This document shows positions 17,529-27,962 of a DNA stretch of 64,000 nucleotides, piece after piece (position 1 is the stretch's first letter; every line of letters starts with the position of its first letter). This DNA is from an uncultured Burkholderiales bacterium (lineage in GTDB: Bacteria > Pseudomonadota > Gammaproteobacteria > Burkholderiales > Burkholderiaceae_C). Made by a program: the position numbers and the translations under genes. The notes under the pieces are model-generated. The model had not been told where the DNA came from, did no database searches, and saw only the letters and a list, made by a program, of their open reading frames with translations. The stretch lies in assembly GCA_903932865.1 (NCBI GenBank), contig CAIZHQ010000026.1, positions 248,001-312,000 on the forward strand, in the 5' to 3' direction.

Positions 17529-18452
17529 TCACAAACCCAGCATCAGTTCAATGTTTTGCACGGCCGCGCCGCTGGCGCCTTTGCCCAGGTTGTCCAACCG
17601 GGCGATGACCACGGCATGTCGGGCCTCTTCATTGGCAAATACCCGAATTTCCAGCTGGTTGGTGTTGTTCAGGGCGGTGGCATCCAGTTTGGCGTCGGCC
17701 GTGGCGGGCAGCACACTCACCCAGCCGCCTGCCGCCTGGCTGGCCGCGTAATGGGCCTGCAAGGCCGCGTGCAGGTCTGCGCCCGAGGGCTTGCCCGGCA
17801 AGCTGTCCAGATGCAGTGGCAGTTGCACCAACATGCCTTGGCGGAAATTGCCCACGGCGGGCACAAACAAGGGCCGCGTGGTCAGTCCGGTGTAGCGCAT
17901 GATTTCGGGGATGTGCTTGTGCTTGAGGCCCAAGGCATATGCCTCATGTAAGGGAGCCCGGCCTGCTTCGTAGTCTTCGATCATGCTGCGGCCGCCGCCG
18001 GAGTAACCACTCACGGATGGCAAGCACACTGGAAAATCCCGCAGCAGCAAGCCCGCATCGATCAAGGGCCGCAAGATGGCGATCGCACCCGTGGCGTAGC
18101 AGCCGGGGTTGGCCACGCGCTGGGCCTGGCTTACGGCTGTGGCCTGGTCGGCGGCCAGCTCGGGAAAGCCGAACACCCAATCGGGGTGGCAACGGTGCGC
18201 GGTGGAGGCGTCCACAATGCGCGGCTTTTGGCCCGGCAGGCGGTCGATCATGGCCACCGATTCGATGGCCGCATCATCGTGCAGACACAACACCACCAAA
18301 TCGGCCGCAGACATCAACTCGCGCTTGGCTTCGGGGTCTTTGCGGCGTGCCGGATCGATGCTGAGCACTTCGATCTGTGCCATCAGAGCCAGGCGCTCGC
18401 GAATTTGCAAACCCGTGGTGCCTGCTTCGCCATCGATGAAAATTTTTGCCAT
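17529..18452 (-). CDS. argC: N-acetyl-gamma-glutamyl-phosphate reductase (type 2)
   Basis: 307 residues from the ATG at 18452. This NADPH enzyme makes N-acetylglutamate semialdehyde in arginine synthesis. The start [20 protein letters not shown] and the short length mark the type 2 ArgC form. The catalytic cysteine is in NPGCYATG, and [13 protein letters not shown] and HKHIPEI are conserved. Divergent from sucC over 185 bases, which must hold both promoters. Confidence 0.95.
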   Translation of the reverse strand: MAKIFIDGEAGTTGLQIRERLALMAQIEVLSIDPARRKDPEAKRELMSAADLVVLCLHDDAAIESVAMIDRLPGQKPRIVDASTAHRCHPDWVFGFPELAADQATAVSQAQRVANPGCYATGAIAILRPLIDAGLLLRDFPVCLPSVSGYSGGGRSMIEDYEAGRAPLHEAYALGLKHKHIPEIMRYTGLTTRPLFVPAVGNFRQGMLVQLPLHLDSLPGKPSGADLHAALQAHYAASQAAGGWVSVLPATADAKLDATALNNTNQLEIRVFANEEARHAVVIARLDNLGKGASGAAVQNIELMLGL

Positions 18453-18637
18453 GGGGATTACTTTTTGAAGAGTTCTGGCGCCGTGCGTCAAGCCTATGTA
18501 AGACGCAAGGCTCAGTATTGGTGCATTGCAGCATGATACAGTCGCACGCTGCAGTGTCCAGAGCCTGCTGGAGGGCCCTCCTTGATTGAAGGACCGCAGC
18601 GGACCGGTCGAATTCCACCCCTCTGAGAGAAGACCTC

Positions 18638-19798
<1,161 letters not shown>

Positions 19799-19808
19799 AT
19801 GTCTTTGT

Positions 19809-19883
19809 GGGACAGATCTTCAGCTCTGTCCCCAACTGATTAACTTTGCGGGACAGATCTTGAGCTCTGTCCCCAACTGATTA
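19809..19883. repeat. Two tandem REP-like hairpin units between sucC and sucD
   Basis: Each unit contains GGGACAGA, an 8-base loop and TCTGTCCC, followed by CCAACTGATTA. Unit 1 has stems at 19809-19816 and 19825-19832; unit 2 at 19850-19857 and 19866-19873. The two units repeat every 41 bases and differ by one base in the loop (TCTTCAGC, TCTTGAGC). The form resembles REP elements associated with RAYT transposases, though no such gene is in the window. The hairpins lie inside an operon and may affect RNA stability. Confidence 0.7.
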
Positions 19884-19892
19884 GGAACACAC

Positions 19893-20789
19893 ATGTCGAT
19901 CTACATCAACAAAGACACCAAAGTCATCACCCAAGGCATCACCGGCAAAACCGGTCAGTTCCATACTGAGAAGTGCCAGGAATATGCGAACGGCAAGAAC
20001 TGCTTCGTCGCGGGTGTGAACCCCAAGAAGGCCGGTGAGTCGATCTTCAACATCCCGATCTATGCATCGGTCAAGGAAGCCGCCACGCAAACTGGCGCGA
20101 CCGTGTCCGTGATCTACGTGCCCCCAGCAGGCGCAGCCGCCGCCATCTGGGAAGCCGTGGAAGCCGATCTGGACATGGCCATCTGTATCACCGAGGGCAT
20201 TCCAGTGCGTGACATGCTCGAAGTGCGCAACAAGATGAAGGCCAAGGAAGCCGCTGGCGGTAAGCGCACGCTGCTGCTGGGCCCCAACTGCCCCGGCTTG
20301 ATCACCCCTGACGAAATCAAGATCGGCATCATGCCTGGTCACATCCACCGCAAAGGCCGCATCGGCGTGGTGTCCCGTTCGGGCACTTTGACCTATGAAG
20401 CCGTGGCGATGTTGACCGAAGTGGGTCTGGGCCAGTCCAGCGCCGTCGGTATCGGTGGCGACCCGATCAACGGTTTGAAGCACATCGACGTGATGAAGGC
20501 TTTCAATGACGATCCAGACACCGACGCGGTCATCATGATCGGTGAAATTGGTGGCCCCGACGAAGCCGAAGCCGCCATGTGGTGCAAGGCCAATATGAAA
20601 AAGCCCGTGGTGGGTTTCATCGCCGGTGTGACGGCCCCTCCCGGCAAGCGCATGGGCCATGCCGGTGCTTTGATTTCCGGTGGTGCCGATACGGCCGATG
20701 CCAAGCTGGCCATCATGCAAGAGTGTGGCTTCATCGTCACACGTAACCCCTCTGAGCTGGGCAAACTGCTGAAGGCTCAGCTGAAGTAA
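19893..20789 (+). CDS. sucD: Succinyl-CoA synthetase alpha subunit
   Basis: 298 residues. Carries the CoA-binding Rossmann domain (QGITGKTGQFHTEKC) and the phosphorylated active-site histidine late in the protein within GFIAGVTAPPGKRMGHAGAL. Pairs with SucC to interconvert succinyl-CoA and succinate with nucleotide phosphorylation. The ATG at 19893 matches the family start MSIYINKDTKV. Confidence 0.98.
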   Translation: MSIYINKDTKVITQGITGKTGQFHTEKCQEYANGKNCFVAGVNPKKAGESIFNIPIYASVKEAATQTGATVSVIYVPPAGAAAAIWEAVEADLDMAICITEGIPVRDMLEVRNKMKAKEAAGGKRTLLLGPNCPGLITPDEIKIGIMPGHIHRKGRIGVVSRSGTLTYEAVAMLTEVGLGQSSAVGIGGDPINGLKHIDVMKAFNDDPDTDAVIMIGEIGGPDEAEAAMWCKANMKKPVVGFIAGVTAPPGKRMGHAGALISGGADTADAKLAIMQECGFIVTRNPSELGKLLKAQLK

Positions 20790-20939
20790 TCGGGGTTTTC
20801 CCTTGGGATGCAAACCTGTACCCTGAATGGGTGCTGTGGTTTGCCACAATAGCGAGGCCGGATGTCCTGCGGGAGAATTCGGCTTTTCTCATTTTGAAAT
20901 CATGATTCGCTGACACCGTTTCAGCGTCAAAGGAATACC

Positions 20940-21650
20940 GTGGAAGAATTTATGACCGCTACGTTCTGGGTCGCTGTGGCCCAGATCATCATGATCGATA
21001 TCCTGTTGGGAGGTGACAACGCCGTGGTGATCGCTCTGGCTTGCCGCCAGTTGCCTGCTCACCAGCGGACCAAGGGCATCATGTGGGGTACGGCCGGTGC
21101 CATCATCCTGCGCGTGATCCTGATCTTTTTTGCGCTCACCTTGCTGGCGATTCCCTTCCTCAAGTTTGTGGGGGCACTTTTGCTCATCTGGATCGGCGTC
21201 AAGCTCCTCACCCCCGATGCCGACGATGACCACAGCAACATCCAGGGCAGCGACAAGCTCTGGGGCGCCGTCAAAACCGTGATCATTGCCGATTTGGTCA
21301 TGAGCGTGGACAACGTCATTGCCATCGCCGGTGCCGCCCAGACTTCGGGCAACCCCGACCACCAAATGCCTTTGGTCATCTTCGGCTTGTTGGTCAGCAT
21401 CCCGATCATCGTCTGGGGCAGCCAGCTGGTGCTCAAACTCATGGACCGCTTCCCGGTGATCATCACCGCGGGCGGCATGTTGCTGGGCTGGATTGCGGGC
21501 ACCATGATGCAAACCGATCCGGGCCTCGTGGCGTATTTGCCGCAAGACAAAGTATGGGGTTATGCCATGGGCTTGGCCGGTGCTTTGTTGGTGCTGGCTT
21601 TGGGCAAAATCATCATGGCTCGCCGCGTAACCCCGGACAGCGCAGCTTAA
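20940..21650 (+). CDS. TerC/YkoY family integral membrane protein
   Basis: 236 residues, about seven membrane segments. Two internal repeats each carry the TerC acidic motif: IDILLGGDNAVVIALA near the N-terminus and ADLVMSVDNVIAIAGA in the second half. Relatives export Mn2+ or metallate exoenzymes. The start is a GTG preceded by AAAGGAA; an ATG four codons in is the alternative. No yybP-ykoY riboswitch is recognisable in the 150-base leader. Monocistronic by layout. Confidence 0.92.
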   Translation: MEEFMTATFWVAVAQIIMIDILLGGDNAVVIALACRQLPAHQRTKGIMWGTAGAIILRVILIFFALTLLAIPFLKFVGALLLIWIGVKLLTPDADDDHSNIQGSDKLWGAVKTVIIADLVMSVDNVIAIAGAAQTSGNPDHQMPLVIFGLLVSIPIIVWGSQLVLKLMDRFPVIITAGGMLLGWIAGTMMQTDPGLVAYLPQDKVWGYAMGLAGALLVLALGKIIMARRVTPDSAA

Positions 21651-21666
21651 ACCTGACCGGATTTTT

Positions 21667-21697
21667 CAGCCCCAAGTCGTACCGCGACTTGGGGCTG
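21667..21697 (+). terminator. Perfect 13-bp hairpin after terC
   Basis: CAGCCCCAAGTCG and CGACTTGGGGCTG pair exactly around a 5-base loop, 16 bases after the terC stop. The 3' side has only TTGT, so it is a poor intrinsic terminator by the U-tract criterion, but stem strength and position suggest a transcript end or processing barrier. Confidence 0.55.
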
Positions 21698-21800
21698 TTG
21701 TCCGTTTGTGGGTTCATGGTTCTCAAAAGCTACAAACCACACTGGAGTTTGATGGGGGGATGATTTACCATCCGTACTCATTAACCAGGGAGCAAATGCC

Positions 21801-22283
21801 ATGCAAAAAAGGCAGCAAGGTTTGACACTGATCGAGCTGATGATCGTCATTGCGATCATTGGCATTTTGGGCGCTTTAGCGCTACCGGCCTACCAGGACT
21901 ACAGCATCCGGGCTAGGGTTTCCGAGATGCTGTTGGCCGCAGGCGGGTGTAAAACTGCCGCCAATGAGGCGATCACTTCTGCTTCTCAGGCTGATGTCTC
22001 TGCCACATTGCCCATGGTCTGTGAAAACCAGACCAGCAAATACGTCAGTCGCATCGGCGCTGATGCCAATGGCGTGATCACCGTGGTGGGCAACCATGAG
22101 ACGCTGCGTGGCAGCACCAGCGCGTCGGCCAACAGCATCAGCCTGACGCCTATTCAGACGGGCAGCACCGCTGTCAACGGCAGCACCGATGGGGGCAAGC
22201 CCATCGCCAGCTGGCGCTGCGGTCCGGCCGCCACCAATGGATTGCCAGCCAAATACTTGCCCGCTTCGTGCAAGGCATCCTGA
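21801..22283 (+). CDS. pilA: Type IV pilin (major pilin-like)
   Basis: 160 residues. Short basic leader MQKRQQG, then the prepilin helix [20 protein letters not shown] with Glu at +5; PilD would cleave after the Gly, and +1 is Leu rather than the usual Phe. The globular part ends in a disulfide loop (Cys in SWRCGP and in PASCKAS). The last residue is Ser, as in pilins glycosylated at the C-terminal serine by TfpO. AGGGAG precedes the start by nine bases. The next gene is an oligosaccharyltransferase, which supports that reading. Confidence 0.93.
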   Translation: MQKRQQGLTLIELMIVIAIIGILGALALPAYQDYSIRARVSEMLLAAGGCKTAANEAITSASQADVSATLPMVCENQTSKYVSRIGADANGVITVVGNHETLRGSTSASANSISLTPIQTGSTAVNGSTDGGKPIASWRCGPAATNGLPAKYLPASCKAS

Positions 22284-22301
22284 TCGTTTTGACCACGCTT
22301 G

Positions 22302-22325
22302 AGCGCCCGGCCCTTGTCGGGCGTT
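22302..22325 (+). terminator. Hairpin between pilin and ligase genes
   Basis: CGCCCG and CGGGCG (extended by two weaker pairs) enclose an 8-base loop just after the pilin stop. There is no U-run, so it may act as a partial terminator or 3' stabiliser that keeps pilin mRNA more abundant than the downstream ligase message. Confidence 0.4.
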
Positions 22326-22345
22326 GGTCTGTCGATTGAGTTCTC

Positions 22346-23812
22346 ATGTCAGAGCTTCGGGCAACAGAACAAGGCACTGGCCGCATTGACCATGTGTGGT
22401 TGGTGTTGCTCTTGGCGTGGCCATGGGTGCAGCCTTTTACCAGCACCCCTTTGCCCAATGCGTGGCCATGGCTGACCAGCTGGACTTGCTTGGCACTGGC
22501 AATGTTGGTGTGGCAGCGCCTGACGGTGGCCGCTGTTGTTCAAAGTTGGGCTATCGCAGCGTTGCTCAGCAGTGCCATGGGTTTGGTGCAATTCTTTGGC
22601 CAAGCCGAGCTTTGGGCGCCTGCCTTGCATGTGCCCGCCTATCTGGGTGACGCCTTGGGCAACTTGCGCCAACGGAACCAATTGGCCAGTTTGCTGGCCA
22701 TGGGCATCTTGGCGGTGATGACCTGGCGTGCCCTGGGCCTGTCCATCGCGCACAGCCTTTGGATGCTGGCTTTGTTGGCCATGGGCATGGCCGCGACATC
22801 TTCCCGCACTGGTTTGCTCCAGCTTCTGTTCATTGGCCTGTGGATGCTGTTTCTGCGCTCGGCCCCCAAGGCGCGCGAGGCCTTGGCGCTCACTGTGTTC
22901 GTGCTGGGCGTGTATGCCTTGGCCTCTTGGGTGTTGCCTGGGATGTTGCAGCAGTTGAGTGGACAGGCCACGGACAACGCCATGGCGCGCATGGGTGCCT
23001 TGGGCGGTTGCGGCAGCCGCCAGGTGCTCTGGTCCAATGTGCTGCACCTGGTGGCGCAAAAACCACTGGGCGGTTGGGGCTGGGACCAGCTGCGCTATGC
23101 GCACTACATCACCGAATACCCATCGGAACGCTTTTGCGACATGTTGGGCAACGCCCATAACCTGCCTTTGCACACCGCGTTTGTTTGGGGCGTGCCAGCC
23201 GCCTTGGCAGGGACGCTGGGCGTGTCGGTGTGGGTCATGCGTGCCAGGCCGTGGCGCTACAAAAGTGCAGGGCATCAGCTTGCGTGGGGGGTGCTCGGTG
23301 TCCTGGCTCTGCACAGTATGCTGGAGTACCCCCTTTGGTACGGTCCCTTTCAGGTGGCCTTGTTGCTTTGTCTGTGGCTCATGGGTGGGTGGGTTTGGCA
23401 AGCTTGCCAAAACAGGGCTCGAACGACCGGATTGGGCGTGGTTTTGCTGGGCATTTTGGCTTTCACTGCCTACGACCATGCACAAGTCCAACAGATTTAC
23501 AGACCTTCAGCGCAGCGCTACAGCGTCTGGCGTGACCAAGCGCTGCAAGTGGCGCAACGTTCCTGGTTGTTTCGCGGCACGGCCTTGTTTGCGCAGGTCA
23601 CCACCACGCCGGTGCATGCTGGCAATGCCCGCGCCATGCTGGAGGACAGTTTGCGGGCCATGCACATTTCGCCTGAGCCGCGCGTGATTGAAAAACTGCT
23701 CGACAGCGCCCAACTGTTGGGTGAAGATGCTCTGTATGAAGCGCATAAAAAGCATTTTCAGAGGGTTTACCCACAAGCCTATCTGGCTTGGACCCACCAT
23801 CGACAACCTTGA
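22346..23812 (+). CDS. PglL/TfpO-like O-oligosaccharyltransferase (Wzy_C superfamily)
   Basis: 488 residues with around eleven hydrophobic segments. The long periplasmic loop contains GWGWDQLRYAHY and NAHNLPLHTAFVWG, and the next helix has HSMLEYPLWYGPF, which are the PglL-type variants of the Wzy/WaaL H-x-x-E-Y-P signature; the soluble C-terminal tail is typical of the pilin-specific subfamily. It would transfer a lipid-linked glycan to Ser or Thr of pilin in the periplasm. Immediate linkage to the pilin gene supports this over an O-antigen ligase. Confidence 0.83.
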   Translation: MSELRATEQGTGRIDHVWLVLLLAWPWVQPFTSTPLPNAWPWLTSWTCLALAMLVWQRLTVAAVVQSWAIAALLSSAMGLVQFFGQAELWAPALHVPAYLGDALGNLRQRNQLASLLAMGILAVMTWRALGLSIAHSLWMLALLAMGMAATSSRTGLLQLLFIGLWMLFLRSAPKAREALALTVFVLGVYALASWVLPGMLQQLSGQATDNAMARMGALGGCGSRQVLWSNVLHLVAQKPLGGWGWDQLRYAHYITEYPSERFCDMLGNAHNLPLHTAFVWGVPAALAGTLGVSVWVMRARPWRYKSAGHQLAWGVLGVLALHSMLEYPLWYGPFQVALLLCLWLMGGWVWQACQNRARTTGLGVVLLGILAFTAYDHAQVQQIYRPSAQRYSVWRDQALQVAQRSWLFRGTALFAQVTTTPVHAGNARAMLEDSLRAMHISPEPRVIEKLLDSAQLLGEDALYEAHKKHFQRVYPQAYLAWTHHRQP

Positions 23813-23940
23813 ACAACAAGAAAGTGCTGGATCAAATTTTGAAAATGACCCCATTGGGCAATGGCATCAACCGACAGATTTAAAAATGAGCAGCCAAGTA
23901 AGAGGTGGGCACTTGGGTGAAAAAACGCCTTGGACATGCT

Positions 23941-23970
23941 TTGACGGCGCAAAGAACGGGCAAGGTTAAA
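23941..23970 (+). promoter_or_regulatory. Probable sigma-70 promoter of metH
   Basis: TTGACG (-35) and GTTAAA (-10) are separated by 18 bases; a shifted TAAAAT gives 20. Start of transcription would fall near 23977, a few bases before the riboswitch aptamer. Confidence 0.45.
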
Positions 23971-23983
23971 ATCACTGCATTAC

Positions 23984-24093
23984 CCAAGGAGCGTTGCAGC
24001 CCGTCACCTGTCAGGTGCATCGGGTCAGGCTTGGGGCCGTTCAATGTCTGAATGATTTTGCACAACGACGCTCACCTTCAAGTCCAAGGTGAG
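23984..24093 (+). promoter_or_regulatory. S-adenosylhomocysteine (SAH) riboswitch
   Basis: The leader matches the SAH aptamer recalled from Ralstonia ahcY: GGAGCG(T)TGCA at the 5' side, GGGTCAGGCTTGG in the middle and ACGCTCA at the 3' side. P1 pairs GAGCGT (23989-23994) with ACGCTC (24068-24073); the pseudoknot pairs CCAAG (23984-23988) with CTTGG (24030-24034), a compensated change from CGAG/CUCG. A competing hairpin pairs CTCACCTT (24071-24078) with AAGGTGAG (24086-24093), the ribosome site in front of the GTG at 24097. SAH binding should favour P1 and free the site, so this is an ON switch. Confidence 0.85.
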
Positions 24094-24096
24094 CCC

Positions 24097-26874
24097 GTGT
24101 CTGTTGTCGCGTCCAAAATCGTGTCTGTCCCCCCCATGAAGTTGTCCGGTCTGGAGCCTGTCTCCATCGGCGCGGCCTCGTTGTTTGTCAACGTGGGCGA
24201 GCGCACCAACGTGACCGGTTCGAAGGCCTTTGCCCGCATGATCCTGAACGGCGAGTACGAGCAGGCCCTGGCCGTGGCGCGCCAGCAGGTGGAAAACGGC
24301 GCGCAGATCATCGACGTGAACATGGACGAAGCCATGCTCGACAGCCAGGCGGCGATGGTGCGGTTCTTGAACCTGATGGCGGGCGAGCCGGACATTGCCC
24401 GTGTGCCGGTGATGGTGGACTCGTCCAAGTGGACGGTGATCGAAGCCGGTCTGCGCTGCATCCAGGGCAAGGGCATCGTCAACTCGATCAGCATGAAAGA
24501 GGGCGTGGACGAGTTCAAGCGCCAAGCCACGCTGGTCAAGCGCTATGGCGCAGCCGCCGTGGTCATGGCGTTTGATGAAAAAGGCCAGGCCGACACTTAC
24601 GCACGCAAGGTTGAAATTTGCGAACGCGCTTATCGCGTGCTGGTGGATGAAGTTGGATTTCCGGCCGAAGACATCATCTTTGACCCGAACATTTTCGCGA
24701 TTGCCACCGGCATCGAAGAGCACGACAACTACGCGGTGGACTTCATCAATGCCACGCGTTGGATCAAACAAAACCTGCCGGGTGCCAAGGTGAGCGGAGG
24801 CGTTTCCAACGTGTCCTTCAGCTTCCGCGGCAACGACCCTGTGCGCGAGGCCATCCACACCGTGTTTCTGTACCACGCCATCCAGGCGGGCATGGACATG
24901 GGCATCGTGAACGCGGGCATGGTCGGTGTGTACGACGACCTTGAGCCCACGCTGCGCGAGCGGGTGGAAGACGTGGTGCTCAACCGCACCCCTCAATACA
25001 AAGAAGGCGAAGCGCGCTTGACCCCTGGCGAGCGCCTGATTGAAGTGGCAGAAACTGCCAAGGGCGCGGCCAAAGACGACAGCCAAAAATTGGCTTGGCG
25101 CGGCACGCCCGATGCGCCGGTGCGCGTGGCTCAGCGTTTGTCACATTCCTTGGTGCACGGCATCACCGACTTCATCAGCGACGACACCGAAGAGGCGTAC
25201 CGCGAGATTTTGGACAAGGGCGGTCGCCCTTTGCATGTGATCGAAGGCCCCTTGATGGACGGCATGAACGTGGTCGGTGACCTGTTCGGCCAGGGCAAGA
25301 TGTTTTTGCCACAGGTGGTCAAGAGCGCCCGCGTGATGAAGCAGGCCGTGGCGCATTTGCTGCCCTACATCGAAGCCGAAAAACTCGCCCAAGAAGCGGC
25401 GGGCGAAGACGTGAAAGCCAAGGGCAAGATCGTGATCGCCACCGTCAAGGGCGATGTGCACGACATCGGTAAAAACATCGTCACCGTGGTCTTGCAGTGC
25501 AACAACTTTGAAGTCGTCAACATGGGCGTGATGGTGCCCTGCCACGAAATTTTGGCCAAGGCCAAGGAAGAGAACGCCGACATCATTGGCCTGTCGGGCC
25601 TGATCACGCCCAGCCTCGAAGAGATGCAGTACGTCGCGGCCGAGATGGAAAAAGACGCGTACTTTCGCGATCGCCAGATGCCCCTTTTGATCGGTGGTGC
25701 GACCTGCAGCCGTGTGCACACGGCGGTCAAAATCGCGCCCCATTACACCGGCCCGGTGGTGTATGTCCCCGACGCTTCGCGCAGCGTGGGCGTGGCGCAA
25801 GGTTTGTTGTCTGAGCAAGCGGCCAAATTCATCGCCGACCTGAACCAGGACTACGCCAAGGTGCGCGAGCAGCACGCCAACAAAAAGCAAACCCCCATGT
25901 GGCCGCTGGCCCAAGCCCGCGCCAACAAGACACCGATCGATTGGTCAGAGGGCGTGCCCGCCGCGCCCAAGTTCATTGGCCGGCGTGTGTTCAAAAACTA
26001 CGACCTGGCCGAGATCGCGCAGTACATCGATTGGGGCCCGTTCTTTCAGACCTGGGATCTGGCCGGGCCTTTCCCCGCCATCCTCGACGACGAAGTGGTG
26101 GGTGAACAAGCCCGCAAGGTGCTGGCCGACGGTCAGGCCATGCTGCAAAAAATCATCGACGGCCGCTGGGTCACGGCCAACGCCGTGTTGGGCCTGTACC
26201 CCGCCAACAGCGTGAATGACGACGACATCGCGCTGTACACCGATGCCTCGCGCAGCCAAGTGGCCATGACTTGGCGCGGCCTGCGTCAGCAAACCGAAAA
26301 GCAGCGCATAGACGGTGTGATGCGCCCTAGCCGTTGCTTGGCCGACTTTGTGGCGCCCTCTGGCACGGCTGCAGACCATGTGGGCGTGTTCGCCGTCACC
26401 GCAGGCATTGGTGCCGACAAACGCGCTGCCGCATTTGAAGCCGCACACGACGACTACAGCGCCATCTTGCTCAAGTCACTGGCCGACCGCTTGGCCGAAG
26501 CACTGGCCGAATGCCTGCACAAAAAAGTGCGCACCGACCTGTGGGGCTACGCCACAGCCGAGTCGCTCAGCAACGCGGACCTGATCGCCGAAAAGTACCA
26601 AGGCATCCGCCCCGCGCCCGGTTACCCGGCTTGCCCCGACCACAGCGCCAAACACGCCATGTTCGACTTGCTGCAGTGCCAAGACATCGGCATGGGCCTG
26701 ACCGAAAGCCTGGCCATGACGCCTGCGGCCAGCGTGTGTGGCTTTTACCTGTCCCACCCCGAGGCCCAGTACTTCAGCGTGGGCAAGGTGGGCGATGACC
26801 AGGTGCAAGATTTGGCCGAGCGCAGCGGTGTCGAGGTGAAAGACCTGCAACGCCTGCTGGCCCCCAACCTGTGA
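24097..26874 (+). CDS. metH: Methionine synthase (cobalamin-dependent), lacking the homocysteine domain
   Basis: 925 residues from the GTG at 24097, chosen because AAGGTGAG precedes it; an ATG at 24136 is the alternative, and an upstream ATG at 24052 lies inside the riboswitch. Modules in order: methyltetrahydrofolate (pterin) domain from [16 protein letters not shown], cap helices, B12 domain with the axial-His motif GDVHDIGKN, and the AdoMet reactivation domain ending in the [18 protein letters not shown] block. The roughly 350-residue N-terminal homocysteine/zinc domain is absent, so a separate homocysteine S-methyltransferase subunit must be encoded elsewhere. No candidate is in the window. 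Confidence 0.95.
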   Translation: MSVVASKIVSVPPMKLSGLEPVSIGAASLFVNVGERTNVTGSKAFARMILNGEYEQALAVARQQVENGAQIIDVNMDEAMLDSQAAMVRFLNLMAGEPDIARVPVMVDSSKWTVIEAGLRCIQGKGIVNSISMKEGVDEFKRQATLVKRYGAAAVVMAFDEKGQADTYARKVEICERAYRVLVDEVGFPAEDIIFDPNIFAIATGIEEHDNYAVDFINATRWIKQNLPGAKVSGGVSNVSFSFRGNDPVREAIHTVFLYHAIQAGMDMGIVNAGMVGVYDDLEPTLRERVEDVVLNRTPQYKEGEARLTPGERLIEVAETAKGAAKDDSQKLAWRGTPDAPVRVAQRLSHSLVHGITDFISDDTEEAYREILDKGGRPLHVIEGPLMDGMNVVGDLFGQGKMFLPQVVKSARVMKQAVAHLLPYIEAEKLAQEAAGEDVKAKGKIVIATVKGDVHDIGKNIVTVVLQCNNFEVVNMGVMVPCHEILAKAKEENADIIGLSGLITPSLEEMQYVAAEMEKDAYFRDRQMPLLIGGATCSRVHTAVKIAPHYTGPVVYVPDASRSVGVAQGLLSEQAAKFIADLNQDYAKVREQHANKKQTPMWPLAQARANKTPIDWSEGVPAAPKFIGRRVFKNYDLAEIAQYIDWGPFFQTWDLAGPFPAILDDEVVGEQARKVLADGQAMLQKIIDGRWVTANAVLGLYPANSVNDDDIALYTDASRSQVAMTWRGLRQQTEKQRIDGVMRPSRCLADFVAPSGTAADHVGVFAVTAGIGADKRAAAFEAAHDDYSAILLKSLADRLAEALAECLHKKVRTDLWGYATAESLSNADLIAEKYQGIRPAPGYPACPDHSAKHAMFDLLQCQDIGMGLTESLAMTPAASVCGFYLSHPEAQYFSVGKVGDDQVQDLAERSGVEVKDLQRLLAPNL

Positions 26875-26879
26875 ACACC

Positions 26880-27950
26880 ATGCACAATTTCTGGACCGCC
26901 TGCGGCCACCAACACCTGGCACCCAATGAGCGTGGTTGGTTGGTGCCCAGTCCAGACTACTGGCGTTTGTGGCTGCAGCGCCCCGAGCTGGCGCTGGTGC
27001 CCGAGTCGTGCAAGGCCGAAAAGCGCTTGCATGCTGCGCTGACCGATGCGCCCAATATGCAGGTCACCCCCGCAGACTACAAATATTTCAAGGATGACGA
27101 TGTCCGTGAAAATTACAAACTGTTTCTGCGTTTTCGCGATGAAGTGGAAAGCGCAGGCTCACTCGAAGCGGCCTACATGGGCTGGATCCAGAGTGGCAAC
27201 ATCGAGCTGCCGCCCTTGTTCATCGACGTGGTGGTGCAGGCCATCGTCTGCAATGTGCTGACTGGCGTAGATGACGCTTGGGTCTGGCGCGCCGCCGAGT
27301 TGTTGTTTCGCCGGCAACGCATCACCATTGAAGGGGGCCGTGTGTTGTCAGGCGACAGCGACACGCTCGACTCCTTGCAAGCCACCGGCGGCTTGGGCGA
27401 GATGGGCCGCTTGCTGAGGGAAGGCGGTGCGCCGCTCAAAGCGGTCGATGTGAAAGTGCTGCACAAGGACAACGAAGACCGTTACCTGGCGCAGCGCGAA
27501 GGTCTGGGACGCTATGCCTTCTTGCTCGACATGACGCACGAAATCCAGAACGAATTACCGCATGGCTTGATCTTGAAAATGGTCAACGCCCGCTCGGGCC
27601 TCAAGGCATTGGCCGCCGTGCTGACCCGTTGGGTGCAACACTTTCTCGGCGTATCGGTGCAAATTGAACCGGTGCAAAAAGTCGACGACCCCGCCTGGCG
27701 CTGGCATGTGGGCCTGGACGCCACGGCCACCGCTTTGCTCAACGACCTTTACCAAGGCACCGAGCTGTCAGCCCAGCGCCAACAACAACTCGTCAGCCTG
27801 TTCAAGCTGCGCTTTGACAACCCGCTCGACATGCGCGCCGATGTGCAGGGCAAGCCGGTGTATTTGGGCCTGGCCATGAACGAACAAGGTTTGCTCAAGC
27901 TCAAACCGCAAAACCTGTTGCTGAGTTTGCCGCTGGCCAGCGGGGTCTGA
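26880..27950 (+). CDS. DUF6352 family protein
   Basis: 356 residues from the ATG at 26880; a GTG at 26871 overlapping the metH stop is also possible. The start HNFWTACGHQHLAPNERGWLVPSPDYW and the long helical middle (ENYKLFLRFRDEVESAGSLEAAYM) match an uncharacterised family that I recall as DUF6352, common in Burkholderiales. No signal peptide or membrane segment; conserved acidic and aromatic residues suggest a cytosolic enzyme or adaptor. It may share the metH transcript. The family name is from memory. Confidence 0.7.
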   Translation: MHNFWTACGHQHLAPNERGWLVPSPDYWRLWLQRPELALVPESCKAEKRLHAALTDAPNMQVTPADYKYFKDDDVRENYKLFLRFRDEVESAGSLEAAYMGWIQSGNIELPPLFIDVVVQAIVCNVLTGVDDAWVWRAAELLFRRQRITIEGGRVLSGDSDTLDSLQATGGLGEMGRLLREGGAPLKAVDVKVLHKDNEDRYLAQREGLGRYAFLLDMTHEIQNELPHGLILKMVNARSGLKALAAVLTRWVQHFLGVSVQIEPVQKVDDPAWRWHVGLDATATALLNDLYQGTELSAQRQQQLVSLFKLRFDNPLDMRADVQGKPVYLGLAMNEQGLLKLKPQNLLLSLPLASGV

Positions 27951-27962
27951 AAAAGCGCGCCG

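Noticed and set aside
20790..20939. yybP-ykoY manganese riboswitch before terC
   Set aside because: The conserved core of that element is not recognisable in the leader.
21700..21800. Sigma-54 promoter for the pilin gene
   Set aside because: No TGGCAC-N5-TTGC match at the right spacing.
24052..24096. ATG at 24052 as the metH start
   Set aside because: It lies inside the SAH aptamer and has no ribosome site; the following residues are unlike MetH.
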